Part shown: piece by piece, positions 8,648-17,337 of the stretch
How the letters are laid out: each line of letters opens with the position of its first letter
Position numbering within the stretch: the first letter of the stretch is position 1
NCBI GenBank assembly: GCA_021732145.1
Contig: JAKFVN010000025.1
Span: 1 to 38,281, forward strand
Length of the DNA stretch: 38,281 nt
Reading direction: 5' to 3'
Source of the DNA: Alphaproteobacteria bacterium
GTDB lineage: Bacteria > Pseudomonadota > Alphaproteobacteria > UBA9219 > RGZA01
Made by a program: the position numbers and the translations under genes
The notes under the pieces: model-generated
Seen by the model: the letters and a program-made list of their open reading frames with translations, nothing else
What the model was told of the DNA's origin: nothing
Database searches by the model: none

Positions 8648-9079
8648 ATGTCCGATAACGATCTTAAAAATTCCGTTCAGCCCTGGATTGTAAGCCTTGG
8701 AATTTCCGTGTTCTGCTGCGCATTGTTTTTTGCGTTCATGTCGAACTATGTTGGCTCCATCAACAAATCACTCGCGCAAATTGATGAACGCTTGGCGGGT
8801 ATGGAAGCGCGCGCTGCCGCTGCGGCTTCTGCGCCAGCACCGGTTCCTGCGGTTGCCGTTCCCGTGGTTGTCCCAGCCGTGCCAGCGCCATCACCTGCCG
8901 TTGATGCGCCTTCAGGCGTAACAGGTTCGGGCGCTGTGGAAAGCGGCGCGCCAACCCCATTGGTTGCGCCTGCGGTTGCTGTGCCATCGGCTGCGCCAGC
9001 ACCGGAAGCGCTTGCGCCGGTATTGCCATCCGTTCCGCCATCAGCAGCGCCAATTCCACCAGAACCAGAACAGCAATAA
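8648..9079 (+). CDS. Small Pro/Ala-rich single-pass membrane protein in the pnt operon
   Basis: This 143-residue protein is not recognisable as a known family. It has a short polar N-terminus, one transmembrane segment at about 13-33 (WIVSLGISVFCCALFFAF), a short helical stretch at about 38-58 (INKSLAQIDERLAGMEAR) that could form a coiled coil, and then some 85 residues made almost wholly of Ala, Pro, Val and Ser, ending in PPEPEQQ. A GGGAG ribosome binding site precedes the ATG at 8648, and the gene sits 18 bases after pntAA. The low-complexity tail would lie in the periplasm or cytoplasm as a flexible arm. A role as an accessory or scaffold of the transhydrogenase is only suggested by position. 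Confidence 0.75.
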   Translation: MSDNDLKNSVQPWIVSLGISVFCCALFFAFMSNYVGSINKSLAQIDERLAGMEARAAAAASAPAPVPAVAVPVVVPAVPAPSPAVDAPSGVTGSGAVESGAPTPLVAPAVAVPSAAPAPEALAPVLPSVPPSAAPIPPEPEQQ

Positions 9080-9092
9080 TGTAAACAAACAT

Positions 9093-9127
9093 AATATCCC
9101 TGCCAGAAATGCCCGGGGATATTTTTT
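9093..9127 (+). terminator. Rho-independent terminator-like hairpin inside the pnt operon
   Basis: AATATCCC (9093-9100) is perfectly complementary to GGGATATT (9116-9123), with a 15-base loop, and the arm runs into a T tract at 9122-9127. It lies between the small membrane protein gene and pntAB. It may lower or stop read-through into pntAB-pntB, or protect the upstream mRNA. Confidence 0.6.
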
Positions 9128-9138
9128 ATGGAAACTAT

Positions 9139-9501
9139 ATGCCAGAAAAAATTTTAAACCAGCCTGTTTTAACTGAAGCCGCTACGCAAGCAGCGCAACA
9201 CGCAGCTACCAGTGATTTCTTCATCACCGGTCTCACCGTTTTCGTGCTCGCATGCTTTGTGGGGTATTACGTGGTGTGGCGCGTGACGCCTGCGCTGCAT
9301 TCTCCTCTCATGGCTGTTACCAACGCCGTGTCATCCGTGATTATCGTGGGCGCGCTGATTGCGGCGGGGCCTGCACTCATTAACACATCAACCATTCTTG
9401 GTTTCCTTGCAGTTGTATTGGCCAGCATCAATATCTTCGGCGGCTTTATCGTCACGCGCCGAATGCTTCAGATGTATAAGAAAAAGGAGAAGAAGGCATG
9501 A
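9139..9501 (+). CDS. pntAB: NAD(P)+ transhydrogenase subunit alpha, membrane part
   Basis: PntAB is the small membrane subunit of the three-subunit transhydrogenase found in alphaproteobacteria such as Rhodospirillum; in E. coli the same segment is the C-terminal end of PntA. From the ATG at 9139 it has 120 residues with three hydrophobic helices: [20 protein letters not shown], then a segment after [20 protein letters not shown], then [20 protein letters not shown], followed by the family ending [18 protein letters not shown]. The [11 protein letters not shown] stretch is a family signature. An in-frame extension to 9109 would overlap the terminator hairpin and is not used. The stop overlaps the pntB start by four bases (ATGA), so the two are translationally coupled. 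Confidence 0.92.
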   Translation: MPEKILNQPVLTEAATQAAQHAATSDFFITGLTVFVLACFVGYYVVWRVTPALHSPLMAVTNAVSSVIIVGALIAAGPALINTSTILGFLAVVLASINIFGGFIVTRRMLQMYKKKEKKA

Positions 9502-10910
9502 CCGCGCTTCTTTCCTTCGCATATCTCGTTTCCGGTATTTGCTTCATCATGGCGCTGCGCGGGCTTTCATCGCCTGAAACCGCGAAGTCTGGCAATATGT
9601 ATGGCATGTTCGGCATGGCGCTGGCGATTGTCACTACGCTGTTCCTTCTTCCCAACATCATTCCGCAGATTTCCTATAATCTGATTATTGCGGGCGTTGT
9701 TATTGGCGGCGCCATCGGCACCTTCATTGCCTACCGCATTCAAATGACGGCATTGCCGCAACTTGTGGCTGCGTTCCATTCCCTTGTGGGTTTGGCGGCG
9801 GTGTTTGTGGCGATTGCGGCGTATCTATCGCCCGAAGCTTATGGCATCGGCGTTGCGGGCAATATTCATGGCGGCAGCCTTGTGGAAATGGGCCTTGGCC
9901 TCGCGATTGGTGCGATTACCTTTACGGGTTCCATCATCGCATTCGGTAAATTGCAGGGGCTGATTTCAGGTAAGCCCGTGACTTTCCCAATGCAGCATCC
10001 GCTCAACGCCTTGCTGGGTATTTCGATTGTGGGTTTGATTGTCATGCTGGTTGTGCAGCAAGACGTTAGCATCGTTATGGCGCTGACCGTTGTGTCATTG
10101 CTGCTCGGTATCTTGCTGATTATCCCGATTGGCGGCGCGGATATGCCTGTTGTTATCTCCATGCTCAATTCCTATTCGGGTTGGGCGGCATGCGGCATCG
10201 GCTTTACGCTGCAAAACCCGTTGCTGATTATCACCGGCGCATTGGTGGGCGCCAGCGGTGCCATTCTTTCCTACATCATGTGCAAGGGCATGAACCGTTC
10301 CATTTTCAACGTCATCCTTGGCGGCTTTGGCGCGGAGGCGGGCGGTGCATCTGCTGGCGGCAGTGCGGTTGACAGACCCGTTAAATCAGGTTCCGCCGAA
10401 GATGCAGCCTTTATTTTAAAGAACGCATCCAGCGTCATCATCGTGCCGGGTTACGGTATGGCAGTTGCGCAGGCCCAGCATGCTTTGCGCGAAATGTGTG
10501 ACTTGCTGAAAAAGGAAGGCGTATCCGTTCGTTATGCCATTCACCCTGTGGCGGGCCGCATGCCGGGCCATATGAACGTGCTGCTTGCCGAAGCCAATGT
10601 GCCGTATGATGAAGTATTTGAACTGGATGAAATCAACCGCGATTTCGGCATGAGCGATGTGGCGTTTGTGATTGGCGCGAATGACGTGACCAACCCCGCC
10701 GCGAAGACCGATCCCAAATCACCCATTTTCGGCATGCCCATTCTGGATGTTGAAAAGGCAAAGACAGTGCTGTTCATCAAACGCTCCATGGCATCAGGCT
10801 ATGCGGGCGTTGAGAACGAATTGTTCTACCGCGCCAATACCATGATGCTGTTTGGTGATGCGAAGAAAATGTGCGAGTTGATTGTGAAATCAATTGGCGG
10901 GGGACATTAA
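9498..10910 (+). CDS. pntB: NAD(P)+ transhydrogenase subunit beta
   Basis: PntB carries membrane domain II, with the proton channel, and the NADP(H)-binding domain III of the transhydrogenase. The 470-residue protein has about nine hydrophobic segments up to residue 270, including [20 protein letters not shown]. The C-terminal domain III has the NADP-binding [17 protein letters not shown] at about 312-328, followed by the family motifs [30 protein letters not shown] and [10 protein letters not shown]. The ATG at 9498 overlaps pntAB by four bases and has an AAGGAGAAG ribosome binding site inside pntAB. The gene ends only 15 bases from the converging trpC, and no terminator is evident between them. 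Confidence 0.96.
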   Translation: MTALLSFAYLVSGICFIMALRGLSSPETAKSGNMYGMFGMALAIVTTLFLLPNIIPQISYNLIIAGVVIGGAIGTFIAYRIQMTALPQLVAAFHSLVGLAAVFVAIAAYLSPEAYGIGVAGNIHGGSLVEMGLGLAIGAITFTGSIIAFGKLQGLISGKPVTFPMQHPLNALLGISIVGLIVMLVVQQDVSIVMALTVVSLLLGILLIIPIGGADMPVVISMLNSYSGWAACGIGFTLQNPLLIITGALVGASGAILSYIMCKGMNRSIFNVILGGFGAEAGGASAGGSAVDRPVKSGSAEDAAFILKNASSVIIVPGYGMAVAQAQHALREMCDLLKKEGVSVRYAIHPVAGRMPGHMNVLLAEANVPYDEVFELDEINRDFGMSDVAFVIGANDVTNPAAKTDPKSPIFGMPILDVEKAKTVLFIKRSMASGYAGVENELFYRANTMMLFGDAKKMCELIVKSIGGGH

Positions 10911-10925
10911 TTCAAGGCCACTAAT

Positions 10926-11738
10926 TTAGGCCAGCATTGCCTTGGTGGTGGCGGCGACATCATTGGATTTGAGCAGGTTTTCGCCGATTAAGAAGCAGGA
11001 AACCCCTGATTTCTTCAGGTAATCAATATCGCTGTGATTGCGAATACCGCTTTCGCTCACGAATAAATGCGGGGCTTTGGCTGCGGTTGCGCGGCTAATC
11101 AAACGGCCCGTCGTTGCCAAATCAATTTGCAAGGTTTTCAGATTACGGTTGTTGATGCCAATCATGGTGTTGGTGATGCCGTGCGCTAAAGGCAGCGCTC
11201 TATCCAGTTCTTCCTCATCATGCACTTCGATCAGAATGCTAAGGTCATAGGCGCTGGCGGTTGCAATCAGTTCTTTGGCTTGTTCATTCGATAAGCACGC
11301 CATGATGAGGAGGACGCAATCTGCGCCCAGCGCACGGCTTTCCACAATCTGGTATGGCTCAATCATAAAATCCTTGCGCAGCACGGGCAGCGTGCATGCG
11401 GCGCGCGCGGTCTTCAAATGCGCATCTTCGCCTTGGAAAAACGGCGTATCTGTTAAAATGGAAAGGCAGGTTGCACCCGCCTGTTCGTAGGTTTTGGCGA
11501 TTTTGGCGGGATCAAAATCCTTTACAATCAGGCCAGCGCTGGGCGATGCTTTCTTCACTTCGGTAATCAGCGCGGTTTTTCCGGCCGCATGTTTGGCAGC
11601 AAGGCTGCGGTAAAACGGGCGTAAGCTTGGCGCGTTTTCTGCATCCGCTTCCACCGCGGATAGCGATTTTTTGGCCTTGCAGGCGGCAACGTGTTTTTTC
11701 TTGTCAGCAATAATTTTGGTCAGAACATTATCAGTCAT
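10926..11738 (-). CDS. trpC: Indole-3-glycerol phosphate synthase
   Basis: TrpC closes the indole ring by decarboxylating 1-(2-carboxyphenylamino)-1-deoxyribulose 5-phosphate, the fourth step of tryptophan synthesis. The 270-residue TIM-barrel protein shows LITEVKKASPSAGLI (first catalytic Lys), VLRKDFMIEPYQI (second catalytic Lys), IEVHDEEELDRAL, IGINNRNLKTL and the phosphate-binding VSESGIRNHSDI near the C-terminus. It is the monofunctional form, without fused TrpF, which is encoded separately at 26155-26796. The start ATG overlaps the trpD stop by one base (TAATG), showing translational coupling. Confidence 0.96.
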   Translation of the reverse strand: MTDNVLTKIIADKKKHVAACKAKKSLSAVEADAENAPSLRPFYRSLAAKHAAGKTALITEVKKASPSAGLIVKDFDPAKIAKTYEQAGATCLSILTDTPFFQGEDAHLKTARAACTLPVLRKDFMIEPYQIVESRALGADCVLLIMACLSNEQAKELIATASAYDLSILIEVHDEEELDRALPLAHGITNTMIGINNRNLKTLQIDLATTGRLISRATAAKAPHLFVSESGIRNHSDIDYLKKSGVSCFLIGENLLKSNDVAATTKAMLA

Positions 11739-12751
11739 TATGCTTCATTCGTAATTTGAATTAGTTTTTCAAGCGCAGCCTTGGCCTTGCCGCTATCAAT
11801 CGTTTCCGCGGCAATTCCCACGCCGTCTTTTAAGTTCTTGGCCTTGCCGCCAATAATCAACCCTGCGGCAGCGTTCAGGCACACAATGTCGCGGTACGCC
11901 CCTTTTTCGCCTGTCAGCATGCGTTTGAAATGCGCGGCATTGGTTTTGGCATCGCCGCCCTTAAGCTGCTCCAGCGTTGCGTTTTTAACACCTTCCTTGG
12001 CGGGCATGATGTCAAAGCTGCGCAGACTTTCGCGCGCCTGTTCTACCACATAGGTATCGGTTGTGGTGGTGATTTCATCCATGCCATCGCCGCCATGCAC
12101 AACCCAGACATGTTCGCTGCCCAGGGTTTGCAGAATGCGCGCCATCGGATCGCACCAGTTTTTATCAAACACGCCAATCACCTGTCGGCGCACGCGCGCG
12201 GGGTTGGTGAGCGGCCCAATCAGGTTGAAGATGGTGCGAAAACCCAGCTCCGCACGAATGGCTGAAACATTCTTCATCGCCGCATGATAAATCGGCGCAT
12301 GAAGGAAGCAGACATTGGATGCGTCCAGCGCTTTGCGCATGCGGTTGGCCGCCACGTCAATCTTAATGCCGAGTTCGGATAGAATATCGGAAGAGCCGCT
12401 GCGGCTGGAAACCGCGCGGTTACCGTGCTTGGCAACCTTTACGCCGGCGCCCGCCAATACAAACGCCACAGCGGTTGAAACATTCACTGTGCCGTGCTGG
12501 TCGCCGCCGGTGCCGCATACATCCACCGCGTCTTCCGCGCCGGGGAATATGGTCATGCGAATGCGCAATGCGCGCACCGCGCCCAATACTTCATCGCTGG
12601 TTTCGCCGCGCTGGTGCAGGGATGTAAGAAACGCCGCCGCCAAAATCGGCGAAACATCGCCGTTCAAAATGGCATTGAACGCATCCTGGCTTTCCTGCGC
12701 GGTCAGCGTTCCGCCATCGGCGGTTTTCTTGGTTAGTTCTTTAAAGCTCAT
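11738..12751 (-). CDS. trpD: Anthranilate phosphoribosyltransferase
   Basis: TrpD attaches phosphoribose from PRPP to anthranilate, the second step of the pathway. From the ATG at 12751 the protein has 337 residues, the normal length, beginning MSFKELTKKTADGGTLTAQE. The PRPP-binding motif DVCGTGGD and the loop VAKHGNRAVSSRSGSSDIL are clear, followed by the FNLIGPLTNPARVRRQVIGV family signature and the metal-binding GMDEITTTT. A longer frame beginning at 12781 would overlap the end of trpG, and its extra residues do not look like TrpD. trpG lies 10 bases upstream and trpC overlaps by one base, so trpG-trpD-trpC form one operon. Confidence 0.95.
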   Translation of the reverse strand: MSFKELTKKTADGGTLTAQESQDAFNAILNGDVSPILAAAFLTSLHQRGETSDEVLGAVRALRIRMTIFPGAEDAVDVCGTGGDQHGTVNVSTAVAFVLAGAGVKVAKHGNRAVSSRSGSSDILSELGIKIDVAANRMRKALDASNVCFLHAPIYHAAMKNVSAIRAELGFRTIFNLIGPLTNPARVRRQVIGVFDKNWCDPMARILQTLGSEHVWVVHGGDGMDEITTTTDTYVVEQARESLRSFDIMPAKEGVKNATLEQLKGGDAKTNAAHFKRMLTGEKGAYRDIVCLNAAAGLIIGGKAKNLKDGVGIAAETIDSGKAKAALEKLIQITNEA

Positions 12752-12761
12752 TTGGCCAAAC

Positions 12762-13334
12762 TCACTTGGAAAGCCCCACAAAATTCTTCAGCATCGCGTG
12801 TCCATGTTCGGAAACGATGCTTTCAGGATGAAATTGCACGCCGTGTATCGGCAAAGTCTTGTGTTGCAGGCCCATAATCAGGCCTTCCGCATTCTCCGCA
12901 GTCACCATCAAATCAGTTGGCAACGTGTTTTTTTCAACAATCAGCGAATGATAACGCGTGGCTTTCAATGGTGATGCAATGGTTTTAAAAACACCTTTGC
13001 CGTTATGCGTAATCACATCGGTTTTGCCGTGAACGGGCAGGGGCGCGCGAATAACCTTGCCGCCAAAGGCTTGGCCAATCGCCTGATGGCCTAAGCAAAC
13101 GCCCAGCAATGGCAGTGATTGCTTTGCTGCAAGTGCGATAACATCCAGACAAATGCCGGCTTCGCTTGGGCTGCAAGGCCCCGGTGATAAAATGATGCCA
13201 GAGGGTTTTAATGCGAGTGCTTGCGCTGCGCTCAATGCGTCGTTGCGGTGCACTTGCACCTCTGCGCCAACCTCACTCAAGTAATGGAAGAGATTATACG
13301 TGAACGAGTCGTAGTTATCGATGAGCAAGAGCAT
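12762..13334 (-). CDS. trpG: Anthranilate synthase component II, glutamine amidotransferase
   Basis: TrpG releases ammonia from glutamine for anthranilate synthase component I (TrpE). The 190-residue protein is a class I amidotransferase: [13 protein letters not shown] at the N-terminus, the oxyanion region [13 protein letters not shown], the nucleophile Cys80 in [15 protein letters not shown] and the catalytic His-Glu in VQFHPESI near residue 165. The Gly-Pro-rich NYDSFT start distinguishes it as TrpG/PabA type. PabA activity for folate cannot be excluded, but the fusion-like spacing with trpD and trpC supports tryptophan synthesis. It is the first gene of the trpGDC operon and is separated from trpE by an unrelated plus-strand gene. 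Confidence 0.95.
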   Translation of the reverse strand: MLLLIDNYDSFTYNLFHYLSEVGAEVQVHRNDALSAAQALALKPSGIILSPGPCSPSEAGICLDVIALAAKQSLPLLGVCLGHQAIGQAFGGKVIRAPLPVHGKTDVITHNGKGVFKTIASPLKATRYHSLIVEKNTLPTDLMVTAENAEGLIMGLQHKTLPIHGVQFHPESIVSEHGHAMLKNFVGLSK

Positions 13335-13610
13335 AAATTATTTTATGAGAGCGGGTTAATTTTTCATAGGTAAATATCGCAACATTCATAGTGGATTAGC
13401 CGAACTTGTTCATGTTAAAAACCAAATTGATTACAATAGCGGAATAATATCGTTTACCATTTTTCTCTTGAATTTTGCTCATAATTGTTGCATTCTTGCA
13501 TCGTTAGTTGATTAGTCAATTCGTTAATTTTACATACGATTGCACTAAGTAGCCAAGTTGTTAAGTCCCCCGTTGGTGTTGTGGTTTCAACCCTTAAACC
13601 TGAGGCTCAG
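13335..13610. other. AT-rich divergent intergenic region between trpG and the HMA-like gene
   Basis: This 276-base stretch is visibly richer in A and T than its surroundings and has no gene. It must hold the trpG promoter (minus) and that of the small plus-strand gene. The best plus-strand candidate is TTGATT (13508-13513), a 17-base spacer and TACATA (13531-13536), which is weak. Near its end a GGTTT/AAACC hairpin can form just before the GAGG ribosome binding site of the plus-strand gene. I saw no leader peptide with Trp codons. Confidence 0.4.
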
Positions 13611-13826
13611 ATGGCAAAAATATATCGAGTAAGCGGTCTACAAACATCCGGTTCTGCCAGCACGCTGGCACGCGCCATTACGGCTATCGAAAAGGGCCTG
13701 CGTGTCAGGGTAGATGCCGAACACGGCATCGTCGATGTACGCGGCTCGGTCAGCGACTTTATGGTGGCTGACACCGTGAAGAAAGTTGGCTGCACCTATC
13801 TTGGCCTTCAAGAACTTCCAGAGTAA
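13611..13826 (+). CDS. Small HMA-fold-like protein lacking the metal-binding CxxC
   Basis: From the ATG at 13611, with GAGG six bases upstream, the product has 71 residues. Its pattern resembles a heavy-metal-associated (HMA/copper chaperone) domain: a beta strand MAKIYRVSGL, a loop, a helix STLARAITAIEKG, a strand LRVRVDAEHGIVDVRGSV, a helix DFMVADTVKKVGCTY and a last strand. In HMA proteins the first loop carries MxCxxC; here it reads LQTSGSAS with no cysteine, so copper or zinc binding of the usual kind is unlikely. The only Cys is near residue 60. It lies alone on the plus strand between trpG and trpE. The family call is by pattern only and the function is unknown. Confidence 0.7.
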   Translation: MAKIYRVSGLQTSGSASTLARAITAIEKGLRVRVDAEHGIVDVRGSVSDFMVADTVKKVGCTYLGLQELPE

Positions 13827-13854
13827 ATCCAGAAGTCCTCAATTAAACCCCAGA

Positions 13855-15354
13855 CTATTTAGCTTCCTGTAATGCTTGCTCTGCCGCTTTAATCAATGCG
13901 CGGGCCTTGGCTTCGCTTTCATTGTATTCATAGGCGGGGTCGCTATCGGCCACCACGCCGCCACCTGCCTGAATGTACATAGTACCATCTTTAACAAGCG
14001 CGGTGCGCAGGGCAATGCAGGTATCCATGCTGCCATTGGCGCCGAAATACCCCACGCAACCGGCATAAGGCCCGCGGCGCGATGCTTCCAATTCATCAAT
14101 AATCTGCATGGCGCGAACCTTTGGCGCGCCTGAAACGGTTCCGGCTGGGAAGCCCGCAAACATGGCATCCAGCGCGTCATACGTATCGGCAATTGTGCCC
14201 TCCACATTAGACACAATATGCATCACGTGCGAATAAAGTTCGATTTGGAATTGCTCGGTCACCTTCACGCTGCCCACCTTGGCAACACGGCCCACATCAT
14301 TGCGGCCCAAATCCAGCAGCATCAAATGCTCCGCGCGTTCCTTGGGGTCGGCCAATAAATCGGCTGATAATTCTGCATCGCTGCGGTTGCCGCTGCCACG
14401 TGGACGCGTGCCCGCAATGGGGCGAATGGTCACTTTGTTATCGCGAAGGCGCACAAGGATTTCAGGGCTGGAACCCACCAATTGAAAATTGCCCAAATTC
14501 AAAAAAAACAGGAATGGAGAAGGGTTCAAGCGGCGCAGCGAACGGTATAATGCAAAGGGCGGCAAGCCAAACGGCATCGAAAAACGCTGCGATAGCACCA
14601 CCTGAAAAATATCACCGGCGTGGATATATTCCTTGGCGCGTTCGACCATTTTATAAAATGTGTCGCGCGGCGTATTGGAAACGGGTGGTTTGATTTCAAT
14701 CTTGGCTGGCTTTGCTTCAACGGGCAGTGCACCTGAAAGCGCCTTCATCGCATTGTTCAAACGCGCTTGCGCAGCCGCATAGGCATCAGCCGCCGACACG
14801 CTTTTATCAGGATAAACCGGAGTGATGAGTGTGATGCGGTTATCAATGCTATCAAACGCCGCGATTAAAGATGGGCGCATTAGAATCGCATCATCCAGAT
14901 TCAAATCATCCGGATTTTCATCCGGTATGGCTTCAATCTGGCGGATCATGTCATAGCCCAGATAGCCGAACAGCCCAGCGCTCATGGGAATGCTTGGGAA
15001 CCCAAGAGGCATATCAATGCGGCTTTCATTCAGCAAGGCGCGCACGGCTTCAACGGGTTTGATGCGTTGCTTTTCAAACGCATCAGGTTTCGACAATGCG
15101 CTACGGTTGATGCTGCAATCATTGCGTTTACACTTCCAGATGATATCCGGATTTAAACCGATGAAGGAGTAGCGGTCTTTACGCGAACCGCTGACAACGG
15201 ATTCCAGCAGGAAGCTATACGGCTTATTATCCGCCAGTTTCAGGTAAGCAGAAATGGGCGTTTCCAGATCGCTGACCATGCTGGCCCAGACAATTTGCGC
15301 CTTGCCGTTTTGATAAAGGTTATGGAAGGCTTCGGGGGTTGGTTTGTCGCCCAT
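13855..15354 (-). CDS. trpE: Anthranilate synthase component I
   Basis: TrpE makes anthranilate from chorismate and ammonia, the committed step of tryptophan synthesis, with TrpG as partner. From the ATG at 15354 it has 499 residues. The tryptophan feedback site is suggested by SFLLESVVSGSRKDRYSFIG near residues 46-65. The chorismate-binding C-terminal domain shows SQRFSMPFGLPPF, GSSPEILVRL, RPIAGTRPRG, LMLLDLGRNDVGRV and AGTVSGAPKVRAMQIIDELE. The frame extends upstream to 15387, but that would overlap ppiD by 26 bases and adds residues unlike TrpE, so the internal ATG seven bases after the ppiD stop is preferred. It is presumably co-transcribed with ppiD and separated from trpGDC by a plus-strand gene. 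Confidence 0.95.
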   Translation of the reverse strand: MGDKPTPEAFHNLYQNGKAQIVWASMVSDLETPISAYLKLADNKPYSFLLESVVSGSRKDRYSFIGLNPDIIWKCKRNDCSINRSALSKPDAFEKQRIKPVEAVRALLNESRIDMPLGFPSIPMSAGLFGYLGYDMIRQIEAIPDENPDDLNLDDAILMRPSLIAAFDSIDNRITLITPVYPDKSVSAADAYAAAQARLNNAMKALSGALPVEAKPAKIEIKPPVSNTPRDTFYKMVERAKEYIHAGDIFQVVLSQRFSMPFGLPPFALYRSLRRLNPSPFLFFLNLGNFQLVGSSPEILVRLRDNKVTIRPIAGTRPRGSGNRSDAELSADLLADPKERAEHLMLLDLGRNDVGRVAKVGSVKVTEQFQIELYSHVMHIVSNVEGTIADTYDALDAMFAGFPAGTVSGAPKVRAMQIIDELEASRRGPYAGCVGYFGANGSMDTCIALRTALVKDGTMYIQAGGGVVADSDPAYEYNESEAKARALIKAAEQALQEAK

Positions 15355-15361
15355 GTGCCAG

Positions 15362-17239
15362 CTACATCGTGCCGTCGTTTGTGCCAACCAGTCGGTCTAG
15401 CCCGGCCTTGTCCTTTTCAACCGGATAGGCTTGGCGCAACGCTGCGGTATAAGCATCCAGATAGCCTGCAACAGCATCCTGCTCCAGCTTTTGCGCCAGC
15501 GGCTTTTTGCGTTCTTCGATTTCCTTTTCGGTTCCAGGAATAATATCCTTCACGCGCACAACCAGTTCGCCGTCTGCGGTTGATACCACAGCAACTTCAC
15601 CCTTCTTCAAATCGAACAGCGGCGCAAGCGCTTCGCGCGGTACGTCCTTTTGCTTCTTGTCATCCGCCACCAATGGGCTTGATGTCTTTTTGCTCACGGC
15701 ACTATCGCCGGCAATGCTGGAAAGCGGCTTGCCTTCCTTCAACTCCTTGGAGATGCGTTCAGCCAATTGCGCGGCCTTTTTGGTTTTGGCATTTGCAATC
15801 CAATCCTGCTTAACGCGGTCTTTCACCGCATCAAATTCCATCACATGGCTTGGCACAACCTTATTGACGTGCACTAGCGCATAGCCGCCCGCCTTGCTTT
15901 CCAGCAATGGGGACGATTCCCCTTCATTATACTGGAACGCGGCTTTCAAAACTTCCGCCTTGAACGGAATTTCGGTTTTTGCGTTATCGCCGGAAGCATC
16001 AAGGAGTTCAAACTTGGCAAGCGCCAGGCCTTGCGCGCTGGCGATTTCCTGCAATGGCTTGCCTGCGCCCAGCATGTCATCCACCTTATTGGCGATTTGT
16101 ACCATGTGCTCGGATGCCTGGTCTTTCTTCAATTGCTCAATCACCTGGTCTTTGATTTCTGCAAATTCAGGTGATTTTCCTGCAATAACTTTTTCAACCA
16201 CAAATACGTGATAACCCATATTGGATTTAATCGGGCCAACCAGCTTGCCAGTTGCCGCGCCAAACACCGCGTCATTCAAGATGGGCGGCAAATCATTGCG
16301 TGTGATGCTGTCAACGGGAACCGCGTTTTCGCCCTGTGCTTTGGCCACGTATTTCAGCGTGGCGGGGTTGGCGGCATCGGCAATTTCCTTGGCCTTGGCT
16401 TCATCGCTCACCACCACTTGCAGCAAGTCGCGCTTTTCGGGGATTTCGAATTCGGCTTTGCGCTCATCAAATGCCTTTTGCGCATCCTCAACGCTGACAC
16501 GAACATCCTTGCTCGCGTCAGCCGGGGTAATGGTCAGCACTTCAAAGCTGCGGGTTTCTGCAGCCTTATAGCTTTCCTTGTTTTCATCGTAATGCTTTTT
16601 AAGCTCCGCCTCATCCGGCGCGTCAGGCGCGGAAACTTTCCTGGGGTCAATCAGCACGGTTTCGGCGACGCGCTTTTGCGCATAGCCTGTCGCCAAATCA
16701 TTCAGCAGCAGGGCAGGGGTTGTCACCGCGCCCGATAACGCGCGCACAATGATATTGCGCGCGGCGATCTGCTTTTGCGTATCAATAAACATCGCCTCGT
16801 TCATGCCTTGGCTGGCCAGCACCTGCTGGAACATTTCCTTGTTAAAGGTGCCATCGGCATTGCGCAGTTGCGGGGTTGCTTCCAGCGTGCGCACGATTTC
16901 GCTGCGCGGAATGTGAAAGCCCAGACGGTTGGTTTCAAGGTTCACGATGGTCAGCGCCACCAGCTTATCAATGCTGCGGTCAAGAAGGCCAAGTTCCTTG
17001 GCTTTCTGGGCGGTGAAATCGGGGCCGAGCAAGCCGCGCATTTGCGTGACCTGATTATCAAATTCGCGCTTTAACACATTGGCGCTTAATTTGGCATCGC
17101 CAACTTTAACAACCCAGTCTTTGCTGGCACCGCCGCGGAAAATGTCGCCAATTCCCCAAATACCGAAGCTGATGACCAAAAGGATAAGCAAGGTCGATGA
17201 AACGAATGATTTGGATTTATCGCGGAGTTGTTGCAGCAT
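15362..17239 (-). CDS. ppiD: PpiD-type periplasmic folding factor (SurA_N / parvulin peptidyl-prolyl isomerase)
   Basis: PpiD-type proteins are anchored in the inner membrane and help newly exported proteins fold near the Sec translocon. The 625-residue protein begins with a short cytoplasmic part and one transmembrane helix (SSTLLILLVISFGIWGIGD, about 15-33). A SurA_N-like helical domain follows at about 40-190 (VLKREFDNQV, DRSIDKLVALTIV). A parvulin domain around 265-365 includes GPIKSNMGYHVFVVEKV. A second PPIase-like region and long charged helices follow to the end. The length matches PpiD (about 620). Position between tpiA-secG and trpE is common in alphaproteobacteria. It is divergent from tpiA, with a 98-base promoter region between. 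Confidence 0.92.
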   Translation of the reverse strand: MLQQLRDKSKSFVSSTLLILLVISFGIWGIGDIFRGGASKDWVVKVGDAKLSANVLKREFDNQVTQMRGLLGPDFTAQKAKELGLLDRSIDKLVALTIVNLETNRLGFHIPRSEIVRTLEATPQLRNADGTFNKEMFQQVLASQGMNEAMFIDTQKQIAARNIIVRALSGAVTTPALLLNDLATGYAQKRVAETVLIDPRKVSAPDAPDEAELKKHYDENKESYKAAETRSFEVLTITPADASKDVRVSVEDAQKAFDERKAEFEIPEKRDLLQVVVSDEAKAKEIADAANPATLKYVAKAQGENAVPVDSITRNDLPPILNDAVFGAATGKLVGPIKSNMGYHVFVVEKVIAGKSPEFAEIKDQVIEQLKKDQASEHMVQIANKVDDMLGAGKPLQEIASAQGLALAKFELLDASGDNAKTEIPFKAEVLKAAFQYNEGESSPLLESKAGGYALVHVNKVVPSHVMEFDAVKDRVKQDWIANAKTKKAAQLAERISKELKEGKPLSSIAGDSAVSKKTSSPLVADDKKQKDVPREALAPLFDLKKGEVAVVSTADGELVVRVKDIIPGTEKEIEERKKPLAQKLEQDAVAGYLDAYTAALRQAYPVEKDKAGLDRLVGTNDGTM

Positions 17240-17280
17240 GGGGGAGTTCGCTCTAAGTTATGGAAGTCATTCAGGAAGGC

Positions 17281-17294
17281 GGACTATAAAGTCC
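17281..17294. repeat. Short perfect inverted repeat in the ppiD/tpiA divergent region
   Basis: GGACT and AGTCC flank ATAA, giving a 14-base palindrome-like site 44 bases before the tpiA start and 42 bases before ppiD. TATAAA overlaps its centre, so it could be an operator over a -10 box, but no convincing -35 box accompanies it. Confidence 0.3.
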
Positions 17295-17337
17295 TTTCGC
17301 TTTAAGAGCAATCCCAAGGAAGGCCAAGAGTAAACGC

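Noticed and set aside
10911-10925. Bidirectional terminator between pntB and trpC
   Set aside because: Only a four-base GGCC pairing is possible around this 15-base gap, with no T tract on either side.
13335-13610. Tryptophan attenuator before trpG
   Set aside because: Short frames on the minus strand here contain no Trp codons, and no terminator/antiterminator pair is evident.
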